Part shown: in pieces, positions 1-8,785 of the stretch | Layout of the letters: each line of letters opens with the position of its first letter | How positions within the stretch are numbered: position 1 is the first letter of the stretch | Source: Chryseobacterium cupriresistens | Lineage (GTDB): Bacteria > Bacteroidota > Bacteroidia > Flavobacteriales > Weeksellaceae | DNA: 64,000 nucleotides | Assembly: GCF_046614675.1 (NCBI RefSeq) | Contig: NZ_JBKKJT010000002.1 | Coordinates: 744,001 to 808,000 of the forward strand | Reading direction: 5' to 3' | Notes under the pieces: generated by a model | What the model was told of the DNA's origin: nothing | Databases searched by the model: none | Seen by the model: the letters and a program-made list of their open reading frames with translations, nothing else | Made by a program: the position numbers and the translations under genes

Positions 1-715
1 CATTATCCAGATCCAGTTCGGCATCCTTTGTTACTTTAAATGCATTGGCTGCAAATTCATCATATCCAAAATAAGAAAATATGTGCGGAAGATTGAAGGC
101 GATTACATCCTCCAGAAGCATTACATTTTTTTCTTCCGGATCTTCTGTTGGCAGCAATACGAATCTTCCTACAAAACGGGAAGGAATTTCAATAATGGCA
201 TAATTACTGGAATACTGCCAGTCTTTTTTTCTCATGGCTACTCCCAGATAAAGACTTTTATCACGCAAATAAGGCATAGGAGTATTTTCGTGAAGGAGAA
301 TCGGGATCACATTGGATTCTACCACTTCATCGAAATATTGTCTCACAAATTCTTTTTGGTTGGCTGTCAGGTTTTTGGCATTCTTAATAAAAACTTTATG
401 ATCAGCCATTTCGGTCTGGATTTTTTTCCAGGTTTTATCGAAATTCAGCTGTTGTCTCATCACAACTTCATTGATTCTCTGAAGGATCTTGGATGGCGGC
501 TGATAAAAAGATTCAGCAATCACTTTTTCCTTAAAATCCATGGCGCGCTTTAATCCGGCAACACGCACTCTGAAAAATTCATCTAAATTGTTAGAGAAAA
601 TTCCGAGGAAACGTATTCTTAAATGTAAGGGAACTTTTTCATCCATGGCTTCCTGCAAAACTCTTTCATTAAATGCAAGCCATGTAATATCTCGGGGATT
701 AAAGTGTATTGACAT
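1..715 (-). CDS. ppk1: Polyphosphate kinase 1, N-terminal part (runs off the window)
   Basis: Reading the minus strand from the ATG at 713-715 gives an open frame that continues past base 1, so about 238 N-terminal codons are present. The start of the protein carries the PPK1 N-terminal signature: W-L-A-F-N-E-R-V-L-Q-E-A near residue 11, followed by R-F-L-G-I-F-S-N-N-L-D-E-F-F near residues 34-47. PPK1 reversibly transfers the gamma phosphate of ATP onto a polyphosphate chain; the catalytic histidines lie in the missing C-terminal part. The gene is transcribed away from the rest of the window. The identity rests on the conserved N domain and is firm. Confidence 0.93.
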   Translation of the reverse strand, partial: MSIHFNPRDITWLAFNERVLQEAMDEKVPLHLRIRFLGIFSNNLDEFFRVRVAGLKRAMDFKEKVIAESFYQPPSKILQRINEVVMRQQLNFDKTWKKIQTEMADHKVFIKNAKNLTANQKEFVRQYFDEVVESNVIPILLHENTPMPYLRDKSLYLGVAMRKKDWQYSSNYAIIEIPSRFVGRFVLLPTEDPEEKNVMLLEDVIAFNLPHIFSYFGYDEFAANAFKVTKDAELDLDN

Positions 716-946
716 TCTAAATGTGTATATTTTATCAAAAATAATAATTCACAAAGATTCTGCCTCTATTTCTTAGGTTAAACTTTGATTAATTTTTGAA
801 GATTGAATGTAGAATTCCTTCTATTTATTGGGCCTTCTTGTAAAAGATCTGGTTATCAGTTGTTTTTGCTATATTTATATCAGGATATTATCAAAAATTT
901 ATTCATTATTTGAAAATATTTCCCGGAATTATAAAAACTTTTAGTC

Positions 947-1651
947 ATGAAAAAATTGATAATCATACTTCTGCTGCAGTTATTTGGTTGGGGGCGCAGT
1001 CAATATGTAGAGGTTCTGGAAAAAGGAAATCTGGACAACCTGTCTCCCCGGAAATTTATGATTCCTTTACAGCAGCAGGAAAACTATAAATCTGCATTTG
1101 TAGGAAGGTACAAAGCGCATTATCCCAATACTTATCTAGGACATTTATTTACAGCTATTGCTGATGAAGCAAAGAATACAGGGGCTAATGCTTATCACAT
1201 TGTGAGTTTTAAAGAAGGAGATCATCAAAATGAATCCGAATTGGTAATAGATACTTACTATATACAGGATCCCGACATCAGGCATCAAAGTACACTTATT
1301 GAAAAAAATAAAATTTATATCATCGGTGAGCCCGTTATAAACAGCGAAAAGACTTCAAAGTTTAAATTAAACGGAGAGAAAAAAGAAATAAGAGACAATA
1401 CATTTATAACGATTACTTTAAAGGAAAATGAAGAAGTGAAAATAGTAAAAGGAGGAATTACAGGAATGGCAGTATGGGTAAAATGGAAGCCGGAGCAGTT
1501 TAATAAATTCTACAGCTTTTCAGGCATCGGAATAGACGGTGCAGGTTTTGGAGCTAATGGAATGGGAGTTGGCATTAATACAGGAAGGATATATTCCGTA
1601 GATCCTGACCTTGGGTATTTTTTAATCCGGGTTTTAAAAGAAAGTAAATAG
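947..1651 (+). CDS. Hypothetical secreted protein
   Basis: 234 residues with a short Sec-type signal peptide (KK, hydrophobic stretch, likely cleavage around residues 18-20). The mature part has no motif I recognise. It is rich in charged residues up to about residue 160 and ends in a Gly-rich stretch (residues ~190-210, G-I-G-I-D-G-A-G-F-G-A-N-G-M-G-V-G). A -7-like TATATTTA lies about 75 bases upstream. It stands alone between the divergent ppk1 and dnaK, which has its own upstream region after a terminator. The frame is well supported by codon use; no function is proposed. Confidence 0.75.
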   Translation: MKKLIIILLLQLFGWGRSQYVEVLEKGNLDNLSPRKFMIPLQQQENYKSAFVGRYKAHYPNTYLGHLFTAIADEAKNTGANAYHIVSFKEGDHQNESELVIDTYYIQDPDIRHQSTLIEKNKIYIIGEPVINSEKTSKFKLNGEKKEIRDNTFITITLKENEEVKIVKGGITGMAVWVKWKPEQFNKFYSFSGIGIDGAGFGANGMGVGINTGRIYSVDPDLGYFLIRVLKESK

Positions 1652-1730
1652 TATCTTTCACCTCATAAGGAGAAGTTGACATATCTTCATACATAAAAAA
1701 TGATTTTTTTTCCTGAATATAATTTCAAAA

Positions 1731-1755
1731 CCTCGATTTTATCGGGGCTTTTATT
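1731..1755 (+). terminator. Rho-independent terminator after the 947-1651 gene
   Basis: A 7-bp stem (CCTCGAT / ATCGGGG with one G-U pair) with a 3-base loop, followed by a T-rich tract, sits 80 bases after the stop codon and before the dnaK upstream region. Confidence 0.7.
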
Positions 1756-1762
1756 TTTATTG

Positions 1763-1776
1763 TGTCATTTTGTCAT
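1763..1776 (+). promoter_or_regulatory. TGTCA direct repeat upstream of dnaK
   Basis: TGTCA occurs twice with 8-base spacing (1763-1767 and 1771-1775), directly upstream of an AT tract and about 80 bases before the dnaK start. No clear TAnnTTTG element is present in this stretch. It may be part of a heat-shock control site, but that is inference from position only. Confidence 0.4.
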
Positions 1777-1852
1777 ATTTTTTTGAATGGTACAGATATT
1801 GAGAAATTGAGAGTGTAAATTAAAATTAAAAATAGAAAAAATATAAAATATT

Positions 1853-3751
1853 ATGAGTAAAATAATTGGAATTGACTTAGGAACAACCAACTCTTGTGTT
1901 GCTGTAATGGAGGGGAAAGACCCTGTTGTTATTCCTAACGCAGAAGGTAAAAGAACTACTCCTTCTATCGTAGCTTTTACGGAAGATGGAGAAAGAAAAG
2001 TAGGTGATCCTGCAAAAAGACAGGCTGTAACGAATCCAACAAAAACTGTTTACTCTATCAAAAGATTTATCGGAACACACTTTAAAGATGATGCTTCTGA
2101 AATCACAAGAGTACCTTATAAAGTAGTTGCCGGACCAAACGATACAGTAAAAGTAAAAATCGACGATAGAGAATATACTCCACAGGAAATTTCTGCAATG
2201 ACTCTTCAGAAAATGAAGAAAACTGCTGAAGATTATCTTGGTCAGGAAGTAACAAGAGCAGTAATCACTGTTCCTGCATACTTCAACGATGCACAAAGAC
2301 AAGCTACTAAAGAAGCTGGTGAAATTGCAGGTCTTAAAGTAGAAAGAATCATCAACGAACCTACCGCTGCAGCGTTAGCGTATGGTCTTGATAAAAACCA
2401 TAAAGATCAGAAAATCGCAGTATATGACCTTGGTGGTGGTACTTTCGATATCTCTATCCTTGATTTGGGAGACGGTGTATTCGAAGTATTGTCTACAAAC
2501 GGTGATACCCACTTGGGAGGTGATGACTTTGATGATGTGATCATCAACTGGATGGCTGACGAGTTCAAAGCTGAAGAAGGGGTAGACTTGAAAGCTGATG
2601 CCATTGCTCTTCAAAGATTGAAAGAAGCAGCTGAAAAAGCTAAAATTGAATTATCTTCTTCTCCTCAGACTGAAATCAACTTACCATATATCACAGCTAC
2701 TGCTACAGGTCCTAAGCACTTAGTGAAGACTTTAACAAAAGCTAAATTCGAGCAATTATCTGCTGATCTTGTAAGAAGATCTATGGAGCCTGTTGCTAAA
2801 GCATTAAAAGATGCTGGTTTATCAACTTCTGATATCGACGAAGTAATCCTGGTAGGTGGTTCTACAAGAATCCCGATTATCCAGGAAGAAGTAGAAAAAT
2901 TCTTCGGTAAAAAACCATCCAAAGGAGTAAACCCGGATGAGGTTGTAGCCATTGGTGCAGCTATTCAGGGAGGTGTATTGACAGGAGATGTAAAAGACGT
3001 ATTACTACTTGACGTTACGCCACTTTCTTTAGGTATCGAAACAATGGGTTCTGTATTCACAAAATTAATTGAAGCGAACACTACGATCCCAACAAAAAAA
3101 TCTGAAGTATTCTCTACAGCTTCTGACAACCAGCCGGCTGTAAGCATCAGAGTAGGACAGGGGGAAAGACCAATGTTCAACGATAACAAGGAAATCGGTA
3201 GATTTGACCTTACAGATATTCCACCAGCACCAAGAGGAGTTCCTCAGATTGAAGTAACATTCGATATTGATGCGAACGGTATCCTAAGCGTATCTGCTAA
3301 AGATAAAGGAACTGGTAAAGAGCAGTCTATCAAAATCCAGGCTTCTTCAGGTCTTTCTGACGAAGAAATCGAAAGAATGAAGAAAGAAGCTCAGGAAAAC
3401 TCTGCGGCTGATGCTAAGAGAAAAGAAGAAGTTGAAATCTTCAACAAAGCTGACGGATTGATCTTCCAGACTGAAAAACAATTGAAAGAATTCGGTGAGA
3501 AACTTTCTGCTGACAAAAAAGCAGCTATTGAAGCAGCTCACGCAGAATTAAAAACAGCTTTCGAAGCTAAAAATGCTGATGACGTAAAAGCTAAAACTGA
3601 AGCGTTAGATGCAGCCTGGATGGCCGCTTCTGAAGAATTATACGCAGCGGGTCAACAGCCAGGTGCTGATGCAGGTGCAGGAGCTCAGAATGCTGGTGGA
3701 AACGCCGGAGCTGAAGATGTACAGGATGCAGACTTCGAAGAAGTAAAATAA
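1853..3751 (+). CDS. dnaK: Molecular chaperone DnaK (Hsp70)
   Basis: 632 residues, the usual length for bacterial DnaK. The ATPase domain shows the phosphate-1 loop I-G-I-D-L-G-T-T-N-S-C near residue 5, V-P-A-Y-F-N-D near 140, N-E-P-T-A-A-A-L-A-Y-G and V-G-G-S-T-R-I-P. The interdomain linker and start of the substrate domain read D-V-L-L-L-D-V-T-P-L-S-L-G. The C-terminus is low-complexity Gly/Ala and ends in E-E-V-K, a variant of the usual EEVD-like tail. It refolds proteins in the cytoplasm with DnaJ and GrpE, neither of which is adjacent. It is monocistronic: its own upstream region and a strong terminator just after the stop. Codon use is strongly biased, as expected of a highly expressed gene. 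Confidence 0.99.
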   Translation: MSKIIGIDLGTTNSCVAVMEGKDPVVIPNAEGKRTTPSIVAFTEDGERKVGDPAKRQAVTNPTKTVYSIKRFIGTHFKDDASEITRVPYKVVAGPNDTVKVKIDDREYTPQEISAMTLQKMKKTAEDYLGQEVTRAVITVPAYFNDAQRQATKEAGEIAGLKVERIINEPTAAALAYGLDKNHKDQKIAVYDLGGGTFDISILDLGDGVFEVLSTNGDTHLGGDDFDDVIINWMADEFKAEEGVDLKADAIALQRLKEAAEKAKIELSSSPQTEINLPYITATATGPKHLVKTLTKAKFEQLSADLVRRSMEPVAKALKDAGLSTSDIDEVILVGGSTRIPIIQEEVEKFFGKKPSKGVNPDEVVAIGAAIQGGVLTGDVKDVLLLDVTPLSLGIETMGSVFTKLIEANTTIPTKKSEVFSTASDNQPAVSIRVGQGERPMFNDNKEIGRFDLTDIPPAPRGVPQIEVTFDIDANGILSVSAKDKGTGKEQSIKIQASSGLSDEEIERMKKEAQENSAADAKRKEEVEIFNKADGLIFQTEKQLKEFGEKLSADKKAAIEAAHAELKTAFEAKNADDVKAKTEALDAAWMAASEELYAAGQQPGADAGAGAQNAGGNAGAEDVQDADFEEVK

Positions 3752-3783
3752 TAAATGTAAACACTAACATTTAATTATAAATC

Positions 3784-3820
3784 AACCCGGCAGCAAACAA
3801 AGTTTGCTGCCGGGTTTTAT
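3784..3820 (+). terminator. Strong terminator after dnaK
   Basis: A perfect 13-bp GC-rich stem (3786-3798 with 3802-3814, loop AAA) is flanked by A on the left and TTTT on the right. It lies 34 bases after the dnaK stop. Confidence 0.92.
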
Positions 3821-3861
3821 TTACAGGATATTTACTGCCCTCAGAAATAGGGTTACAGTTT

Positions 3862-4224
3862 TTAAGTACCTTTTTTATCCTTCAGAATCATTTTACCCCA
3901 ATCATTGATGTGATCCAATAAAGGAATAAATGACAATCCCAAATCTGAAAGACTATATACAACTTTTACCGGAGGCTTTGTTCCAAATACCGTTCGTGTT
4001 ATCAGCTGATCTCTTTCCAATTGCCTCAACTGAATACTTAAAGTTGTTTCTGTAATAAAAGAAAGGTCTTTCTTGAGCTCGCCAAACCTTTTATCCCCAT
4101 TTTTTAAGTGGCAGAGAATAACCCCTTTCCATCTTCCTCCAATGAGATCCATGACGAAACTTACAGCACAGGGATAAGATTTCTGATCAACATTAACGAA
4201 TAAGGACTCACATTTTTTTTCCAT
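3862..4224 (-). CDS. HxlR-family transcriptional regulator
   Basis: 120 residues with the single winged-helix HxlR fold: a Cys at position 19 followed by the family hallmark G-G-R-W-K (29-33), then F-G-E-L, L-R-Q-L-E-R-D and the wing R-T-V-F-G-T. A second Cys is at position 5. HxlR/YodB regulators often sense electrophiles or oxidants through the conserved Cys and repress a divergently transcribed gene. Here the divergent gene encodes a DUF3291 protein and the intergenic space carries a dyad. The regulatory target is inferred from that arrangement. Confidence 0.9.
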   Translation of the reverse strand: MEKKCESLFVNVDQKSYPCAVSFVMDLIGGRWKGVILCHLKNGDKRFGELKKDLSFITETTLSIQLRQLERDQLITRTVFGTKPPVKVVYSLSDLGLSFIPLLDHINDWGKMILKDKKGT

Positions 4225-4233
4225 CTTTTCTAT

Positions 4234-4251
4234 AGTATCTAAATTGATAGT
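4234..4251. promoter_or_regulatory. Candidate HxlR operator between the divergent genes
   Basis: An inverted repeat with the pattern A-x-TATC, six bases, GATA-x-T lies 10 bases upstream of the regulator start and 67 bases upstream of the DUF3291 start. The symmetry and position suit a dimeric winged-helix repressor. Binding is not shown by sequence alone. Confidence 0.4.
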
Positions 4252-4317
4252 TATTTTATGATAATAGTACAGGAGCTATTTTTACACAATATTAATCAGA
4301 ATAAAAGAAATAAAAAA

Positions 4318-4761
4318 ATGTATCAGCTAGCCCAAATTAATGTTGCCCGAATGATAGGAACCAACATAGAAGATCCGGTGATGAATGAGTTTGTCAGTCA
4401 TTTGGATTCAGTAAACCAATTGGCAGAGAAAAGCGACGGATTTATCTGGAGACTCAAAGATGATGAAAACAATGCTACAAGTTTTAATCCACTAAACGAT
4501 GAACAGGTTATCATCAATTTATCGGTGTGGGAAAACATAGAATCCCTGGAACATTTTACTTATAAAACATTCCACGTTGATTTTCTGAGAAGAAGAAGAG
4601 AATGGTTCCAAAAATACGGAAAAGCTCACTATGCGATGTGGTGGATTAAAAATAATGAATATCCTGGTATAGATGAAGCATTGAAACGGCTAGAATATTT
4701 GCAGGAACACGGTTCCTCTTCTTATGCATTTAATTTTCAGCATGTTTTTCAGTCGCCATAG
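4318..4761 (+). CDS. DUF3291 domain protein (monooxygenase-like fold)
   Basis: 147 residues from the ATG at 4318. The frame stays open 60 bases further upstream, but the family pattern begins at this Met (M-Y-Q-L-A-Q-I-N-V-A-R-M). Further family features are the stretch F-V-S-H-L-D-S-V-N, then G-F-I-W-R-L, and a Trp-rich centre (W-E-N, W-F, M-W-W-I). DUF3291 proteins resemble antibiotic biosynthesis monooxygenase/dimeric alpha-beta barrel proteins; their reaction is not established. It is divergent from the HxlR regulator, so induction by a small molecule is plausible but inferred. Confidence 0.85.
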   Translation: MYQLAQINVARMIGTNIEDPVMNEFVSHLDSVNQLAEKSDGFIWRLKDDENNATSFNPLNDEQVIINLSVWENIESLEHFTYKTFHVDFLRRRREWFQKYGKAHYAMWWIKNNEYPGIDEALKRLEYLQEHGSSSYAFNFQHVFQSP

Positions 4762-4780
4762 TTGCAGCGTTGAAAAACTT

Positions 4781-4812
4781 TTGCAATGAGCATGCTAATA
4801 AAGCTATCTTTG
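4781..4812 (+). promoter_or_regulatory. Promoter of the cytochrome c peroxidase gene
   Basis: TTG at 4781-4783 and TATCTTTG at 4805-4812 are separated by 21 bases, matching the Bacteroidota TTG / TAnnTTTG arrangement. The start codon follows 27 bases later. Confidence 0.7.
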
Positions 4813-4839
4813 TACGGTTCAGTATTTTTATTGAAATAA

Positions 4840-5982
4840 ATGAAAGAAAGATATATTGCTTTTCTGGCAGTTGCCGGAGTACTATGTTTACTAAGTTATA
4901 CTTCTAATGATCCTGCAGGATATACTGTGGAAGAGCTTCGCACACTGTACAGCAGCGGGGACCAGAGTAAATGGCCGGCACCTCATTTATTTGATGAAGC
5001 TAAAGAAGGGTTTCAGGATATCGGACCGTTGCCAAAAATGAGTTTTCCTGAAGATAATCCCTATTCCGAAGATAAAACGGAACTGGGAAAAATGTTATTC
5101 TTTGATCCGAGATTGTCAGGAAGCGGACAAATTTCCTGTGCCAGCTGTCATAATCCCGAAACAGGATGGTCAGACGGAAGCAGGGTCTCTTTTGGTCATA
5201 ACAGGCAGACGGGAACCAGAAATGCTCCTGCTTTGGTAAATATAGGATATGCTAAAACACTTTTCTGGGATGGCCGTTCCGCAACGTTGGAAGAGCAGGT
5301 GAAAGCCCCTATTGAAAATCCGGTAGAAATGAATCTTCATATGTCTATGGCAACAAAAAACATCAGTAAGATTAAAGAATATAAACCTTTTTTTCTGAAA
5401 GCTTTCGGAAACGAAGACGTAACAGAAGAAAAGATTGCAAAAGCGATTGCCGCATTTGAACGTTCACTGACCAGTCCGCCTTCGAGGTTTGATCAGTTTG
5501 TTACCGGAAAGAAAGATGCTTTAACGGATTCCGAAATCAATGGTCTTCATCTATTCAGAACCAAAGCTAATTGTATCAACTGCCACAATACACCTTATTT
5601 CTCTGACCGGAAATTTCACAATCTGGGGCTTACTTATTATGGAACACCATATGAAGATCTGGGAAGATATATCGTTACCCATAAAAATGAAGATGTAGGA
5701 AAATTTAAAACCCCTGCCTTGAGAGAAGTTTCTGAGAACAAACCTTATATGCATAACGGGCTTTTCCCTGAGCTGGCGAACGTTGTCATGATGTATAATG
5801 CCGGAATGCTGAAGGAAATTCCAAAAGGAGAGCAGATCAATGATCATAAGTTTCCTCGTAAATCAGCAATGATAAAAAAACTAAATTTAACTGATGATGA
5901 AGTGTTTGATATCGTAGCATTTTTAAAAACACTGAGCAGTTATCAATACAAAGTACGTCCGCCGGAATTACCTAAGTCATAA
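4840..5982 (+). CDS. Di-haem cytochrome c peroxidase (CcpA/MauG family)
   Basis: 380 residues with an N-terminal hydrophobic export segment (residues 5-20). There are two c-type haem attachment sites: C-A-S-C-H at residues 100-104 and C-I-N-C-H at 245-249. The order and spacing are those of bacterial di-haem peroxidases, which reduce hydrogen peroxide in the periplasm using electrons from cytochromes. The conserved F-D-P-R-L-S near residue 88 and K-T-P-A-L-R-E-V near 290 support the family. A clear promoter precedes it and a bidirectional terminator follows, so it is monocistronic. MauG-type maturation activity cannot be excluded from sequence. Confidence 0.93.
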   Translation: MKERYIAFLAVAGVLCLLSYTSNDPAGYTVEELRTLYSSGDQSKWPAPHLFDEAKEGFQDIGPLPKMSFPEDNPYSEDKTELGKMLFFDPRLSGSGQISCASCHNPETGWSDGSRVSFGHNRQTGTRNAPALVNIGYAKTLFWDGRSATLEEQVKAPIENPVEMNLHMSMATKNISKIKEYKPFFLKAFGNEDVTEEKIAKAIAAFERSLTSPPSRFDQFVTGKKDALTDSEINGLHLFRTKANCINCHNTPYFSDRKFHNLGLTYYGTPYEDLGRYIVTHKNEDVGKFKTPALREVSENKPYMHNGLFPELANVVMMYNAGMLKEIPKGEQINDHKFPRKSAMIKKLNLTDDEVFDIVAFLKTLSSYQYKVRPPELPKS

Positions 5983-6060
5983 TAATTTATAGTAAAACTA
6001 TTTTAACCATAAAGATTGATTTTGTGTGTTTTGAGCTTGCAAAAATTAAATTCATAAAAC

Positions 6061-6097
6061 AAAAAGGTCTCTGGAGCTGAGCTCAAGAGACCTTTTT
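6061..6097. terminator. Bidirectional terminator between convergent genes
   Basis: Arms AAAAAGGTCTCT (6061-6072) and AGAGACCTTTTT (6086-6097) form a perfect 12-bp stem with A and T tracts on either side, lying between the peroxidase gene and the convergent repeat-protein gene. Confidence 0.88.
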
Positions 6098-6129
6098 GTA
6101 ATTGATGTAATTGATGATGCTTTTACTTA

Positions 6130-8004
6130 CTAGTTATCTTTAGTGAAAACAGTAGCAGCCATTGAAGCTTTACCCCAGTTGAAATTACTTCCTGTAGCGG
6201 ACCACATATTAAACCTAACTGGATAAGAATTACTTTCAGCATACCCATTTAAAGTATAGGTTACTGTAACAGGAGAAGCACTGGTATTGTTAAAGGTATC
6301 ATTAAATTTTCCGGAGACAGAAACCATTTCAGAGCCAGTAGTTCCTTCCGGAAGGGTAAATTTTCTGGAACCCTCTGGTGCTTCTATACCATCTTTGAGA
6401 AAACGTATTCCAAAATAACCAGTAATAGGTACACCAGTATACTGAACTCCAGTCCCCATCGGAACGCTATAATCTACAACAATTTTAGCAGTATTGTTAG
6501 CTGGAATAGTTACCGAAACAGATAATCCCAGATCAATATTATTTACAGTAGTACCAGAAGGTAGTGCTATCTGGCCTACCGGAGCTGTTGCCGTATCCGT
6601 AAAAACTCCTAAAAGTTGATAATCAGTTGTCTGAGGGGCTAATTTATCCCACTTTGGAGCTGCCGGAGTTCCTGAATTAGTATAAAGTCCTTCTCCATAG
6701 GGAGTTAAGGCGGTGTTGGAATTATAAACCATTAACCCTTTTGCAGGAGAGGGAACAGTAGCTCCATCTGTGACTGAGGTTAATGATACTCTTGGCAGCA
6801 AAAAGCCTCTGTTGGTAGCAGTAAGATCAAGCAAAGCTGAGTTATCAGGAGCATTGGTACCCACCCCGACATTTCCGCCTACAGGATTAAGTGCTAAAGG
6901 AAGACCCGTAGTTGAAGTTTTATTCTGGCTTGAAATATAAGATCCAAAAGGGGCATTGGTATAGGTTCCGAAATCCAGAGCATGATTCGTACTCCCATCA
7001 ACTCTAAAGGTTGCATTGGTATTGGCTGTACCCAATGCAGAAGGCTGTGCATTGATTCCGGCTACCACCAGCTTATTCGTAGGGGTAGTGGTTCCAATTC
7101 CCAGACGGTCATTGGCTGCATCCACAGATAAGGTATTTCCGTCTACAGAAAATGCATTGGTCTGCGTTCCTGTAAATGCCAGGGTATTAGCGCCCTGTGT
7201 TACCGTTCTGTTTCCGGTAAGAGTACCGTCTGCAGTATAGAGATTTACCGGAGTAGCTCCTACAGATCCGCCATCCGTAGATCTCCATCCTGAATTACTG
7301 TATACATATTCCAAAGCTTTGCCATTGGGAATGGTAACCCCACCTAATGAGGCGCCAAAACCTCCTGTTGTATTATTATAAACAATGATTCGCTGACCTG
7401 CATTAGGGGCAGCAGGCGCAGTAACCGTAACGGTTGCTGTAGCAGCGCCGGTAAGTTGTACCTGGCTGACATTGGCAGGTATCGTAACAGCATTACCCGC
7501 AACAGCTAAAGCGGTTTCACGGTTGGTAATCGCTCCGTTTACATCCAAAGCTGTTCCTGGAGAATCTGTAGCAACCCCTACATTTCCTCCCACCGGATTT
7601 AATACTAATGGAAGACCTGTGGCAGCCGTTTTGTTCTGGCTTGAAATATAGGATCCATAAGGAGAGTTGGCATAGGTTCCGAAATCCAGCGCATGGCTGG
7701 TATTTCCATCAACTCTGAGTGCAGCATTGGTATTGGCTGTGCCCAATGCTGAGGGTTGGGCATTAATGCCCGTTACCACCAGTTTATTAGTGGGGGATAC
7801 TGTGCCTATCCCAACATTACCGTTAGATATCACAGTAAAATCGTCAGTAGACTGAGCTGTTGAAGGCACTCCCGTTGTTGGATTATTTTTTAATCCGTCA
7901 ATGTTAAATATTCCCTGAGGATTACTTGTATTGATCCCCACTTGTGATTTTGCCACCAGAGAAAAGGTGGTGAGCAAGCCGGCTAGTAATAAATTTTTTT
8001 TCAT
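6130..8004 (-). CDS. Secreted repeat protein, paralogue 1
   Basis: 624 residues. A signal peptide (residues 1-20, ending A-K-S) is followed by the Q-V-G-I-N-T start common to many Chryseobacterium exported proteins. The body is built from G-N-V-G-I-G-T / T-N-K-L-V-V modules resembling the head repeats of fibre-like proteins. One module of about 85 residues occurs twice (about 62-146 and 301-386). A second module (G-N-R-T-V-T-Q-G-A-N-T-L-A-F, residues ~255-300) is shared with the paralogue at 9162-11093. The last ~160 residues form a distinct C-terminal domain. No T9SS tail is visible. A surface or fibre role is inferred. The upstream region carries the shared 11-bp repeats. Confidence 0.85.
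   Translation of the reverse strand: MKKNLLLAGLLTTFSLVAKSQVGINTSNPQGIFNIDGLKNNPTTGVPSTAQSTDDFTVISNGNVGIGTVSPTNKLVVTGINAQPSALGTANTNAALRVDGNTSHALDFGTYANSPYGSYISSQNKTAATGLPLVLNPVGGNVGVATDSPGTALDVNGAITNRETALAVAGNAVTIPANVSQVQLTGAATATVTVTAPAAPNAGQRIIVYNNTTGGFGASLGGVTIPNGKALEYVYSNSGWRSTDGGSVGATPVNLYTADGTLTGNRTVTQGANTLAFTGTQTNAFSVDGNTLSVDAANDRLGIGTTTPTNKLVVAGINAQPSALGTANTNATFRVDGSTNHALDFGTYTNAPFGSYISSQNKTSTTGLPLALNPVGGNVGVGTNAPDNSALLDLTATNRGFLLPRVSLTSVTDGATVPSPAKGLMVYNSNTALTPYGEGLYTNSGTPAAPKWDKLAPQTTDYQLLGVFTDTATAPVGQIALPSGTTVNNIDLGLSVSVTIPANNTAKIVVDYSVPMGTGVQYTGVPITGYFGIRFLKDGIEAPEGSRKFTLPEGTTGSEMVSVSGKFNDTFNNTSASPVTVTYTLNGYAESNSYPVRFNMWSATGSNFNWGKASMAATVFTKDN
6847..7098 (-). repeat. Intragenic module, copy 2 (about 250 bp)
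   Basis: This stretch encodes residues ~303-386 of the repeat protein and matches copy 1 at 7561-7809 at both DNA and protein level with scattered differences. The shared signature is N-A-Q-P-S-A-L-G-T-A-N-T-N-A. Confidence 0.8.
7108..7245 (-). repeat. Inter-gene shared module (about 138 bp), copy in paralogue 1
   Basis: It encodes the L-T-G-N-R-T-V-T-Q-G-A-N-T-L-A-F module. Two further DNA-level copies lie in the paralogue at about 9997-10134 and 10633-10770. All three are in the same orientation. Confidence 0.8.
7561..7809 (-). repeat. Intragenic module, copy 1 (about 250 bp)
   Basis: It encodes residues ~66-148 of the repeat protein and is the direct repeat partner of 6847-7098. The two are about 710 bases apart in the same frame, so recombination between them would delete a whole in-frame segment. 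Confidence 0.8.
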
Positions 8005-8259
8005 AATATATAAGAAATTAAGATTAGAATAAATTAATATCTCTTTTTGTTGTCGGGAACTCCATCATAGCAACAGAGTCTCCTTACATTTTACTATTAT
8101 ATCTATATCAGATTCACATATTTTTTGTCAATCTTTCATTTCAATTGTTGAAATGAAATAAAAAAGATTGTGCTGTATAGTATTGTTTTTTTGATCTTCA
8201 ATTTATTTCATGATTTCCTTAGTAAAAATAAGATTTATTAAGGTGGTCGCATGTTTTTG

Positions 8260-8292
8260 ATATACAACACACATACATCACATGTACATCAT
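8260..8292 (-). promoter_or_regulatory. Three tandem 11-bp direct repeats upstream of paralogue 1
   Basis: Read on the minus strand from 8292 downward, the units are ATGATGTACAT, GTGATGTATGT and GTGTTGTATAT, one helical turn apart. The same array lies upstream of the genes starting at 11093 and 12121, in the same orientation relative to each gene. This suggests a binding site for a shared regulator (inference). Confidence 0.65.
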
Positions 8293-8710
8293 TTGATGAA
8301 ATCACTGTATTTTATACTTTGTATTATCATTGTTGTGTGAAATAATTAATCTATAATGTGTTTTATCTTTTTATATTTAAACCTTAGCAATACGGTGTTC
8401 CGGTATTCTGCAGCTCTTTTGTAAAGGCTCTTTTGATTTTGATTAAAAAAGAAATTACTTGTAGCTGTAAAAGATATAAGCTCATACATCATCTGGTATT
8501 GATGGTATCATAAATGGTATTTTTGAATGAAATACAGATTGTAAAAAGGCTTAATGTAATTACTGCATATTTTAAGTGTAAAAATATAAAGCCTGGATGA
8601 GCAGGTATCTCACGGTACTAATAATCATCCAGGTTTAATAAAATTATTGACTTGTCTCTTTTATGAATACCCGGGATTAATAATTAACAAAAGGTCTTCA
8701 TATGGATAGT

Positions 8711-8785
8711 CCTTCGGCAGGCTCAGGGTGACAACCCGGATACCAACTGGAATTTTTAAACGTTGTCAGGATGAGCCTGTCAAAG
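8711..8785. repeat. REP-like inverted pair
   Basis: Two copies of a CTTYGRCAGGCTCA...TGACAA unit face each other: 8711-8734 on the plus strand and 8763-8785 on the minus strand, with 28 bases between them. Extragenic palindromes of this type are widespread in bacterial genomes. This pair could fold into a long hairpin. Confidence 0.65.

Noticed and set aside
1877..3541. Several leftward open frames opposite dnaK
   Set aside because: They are the mirror of a highly biased coding sequence, contain low-complexity Ser/Phe/Cys runs and have no start context.
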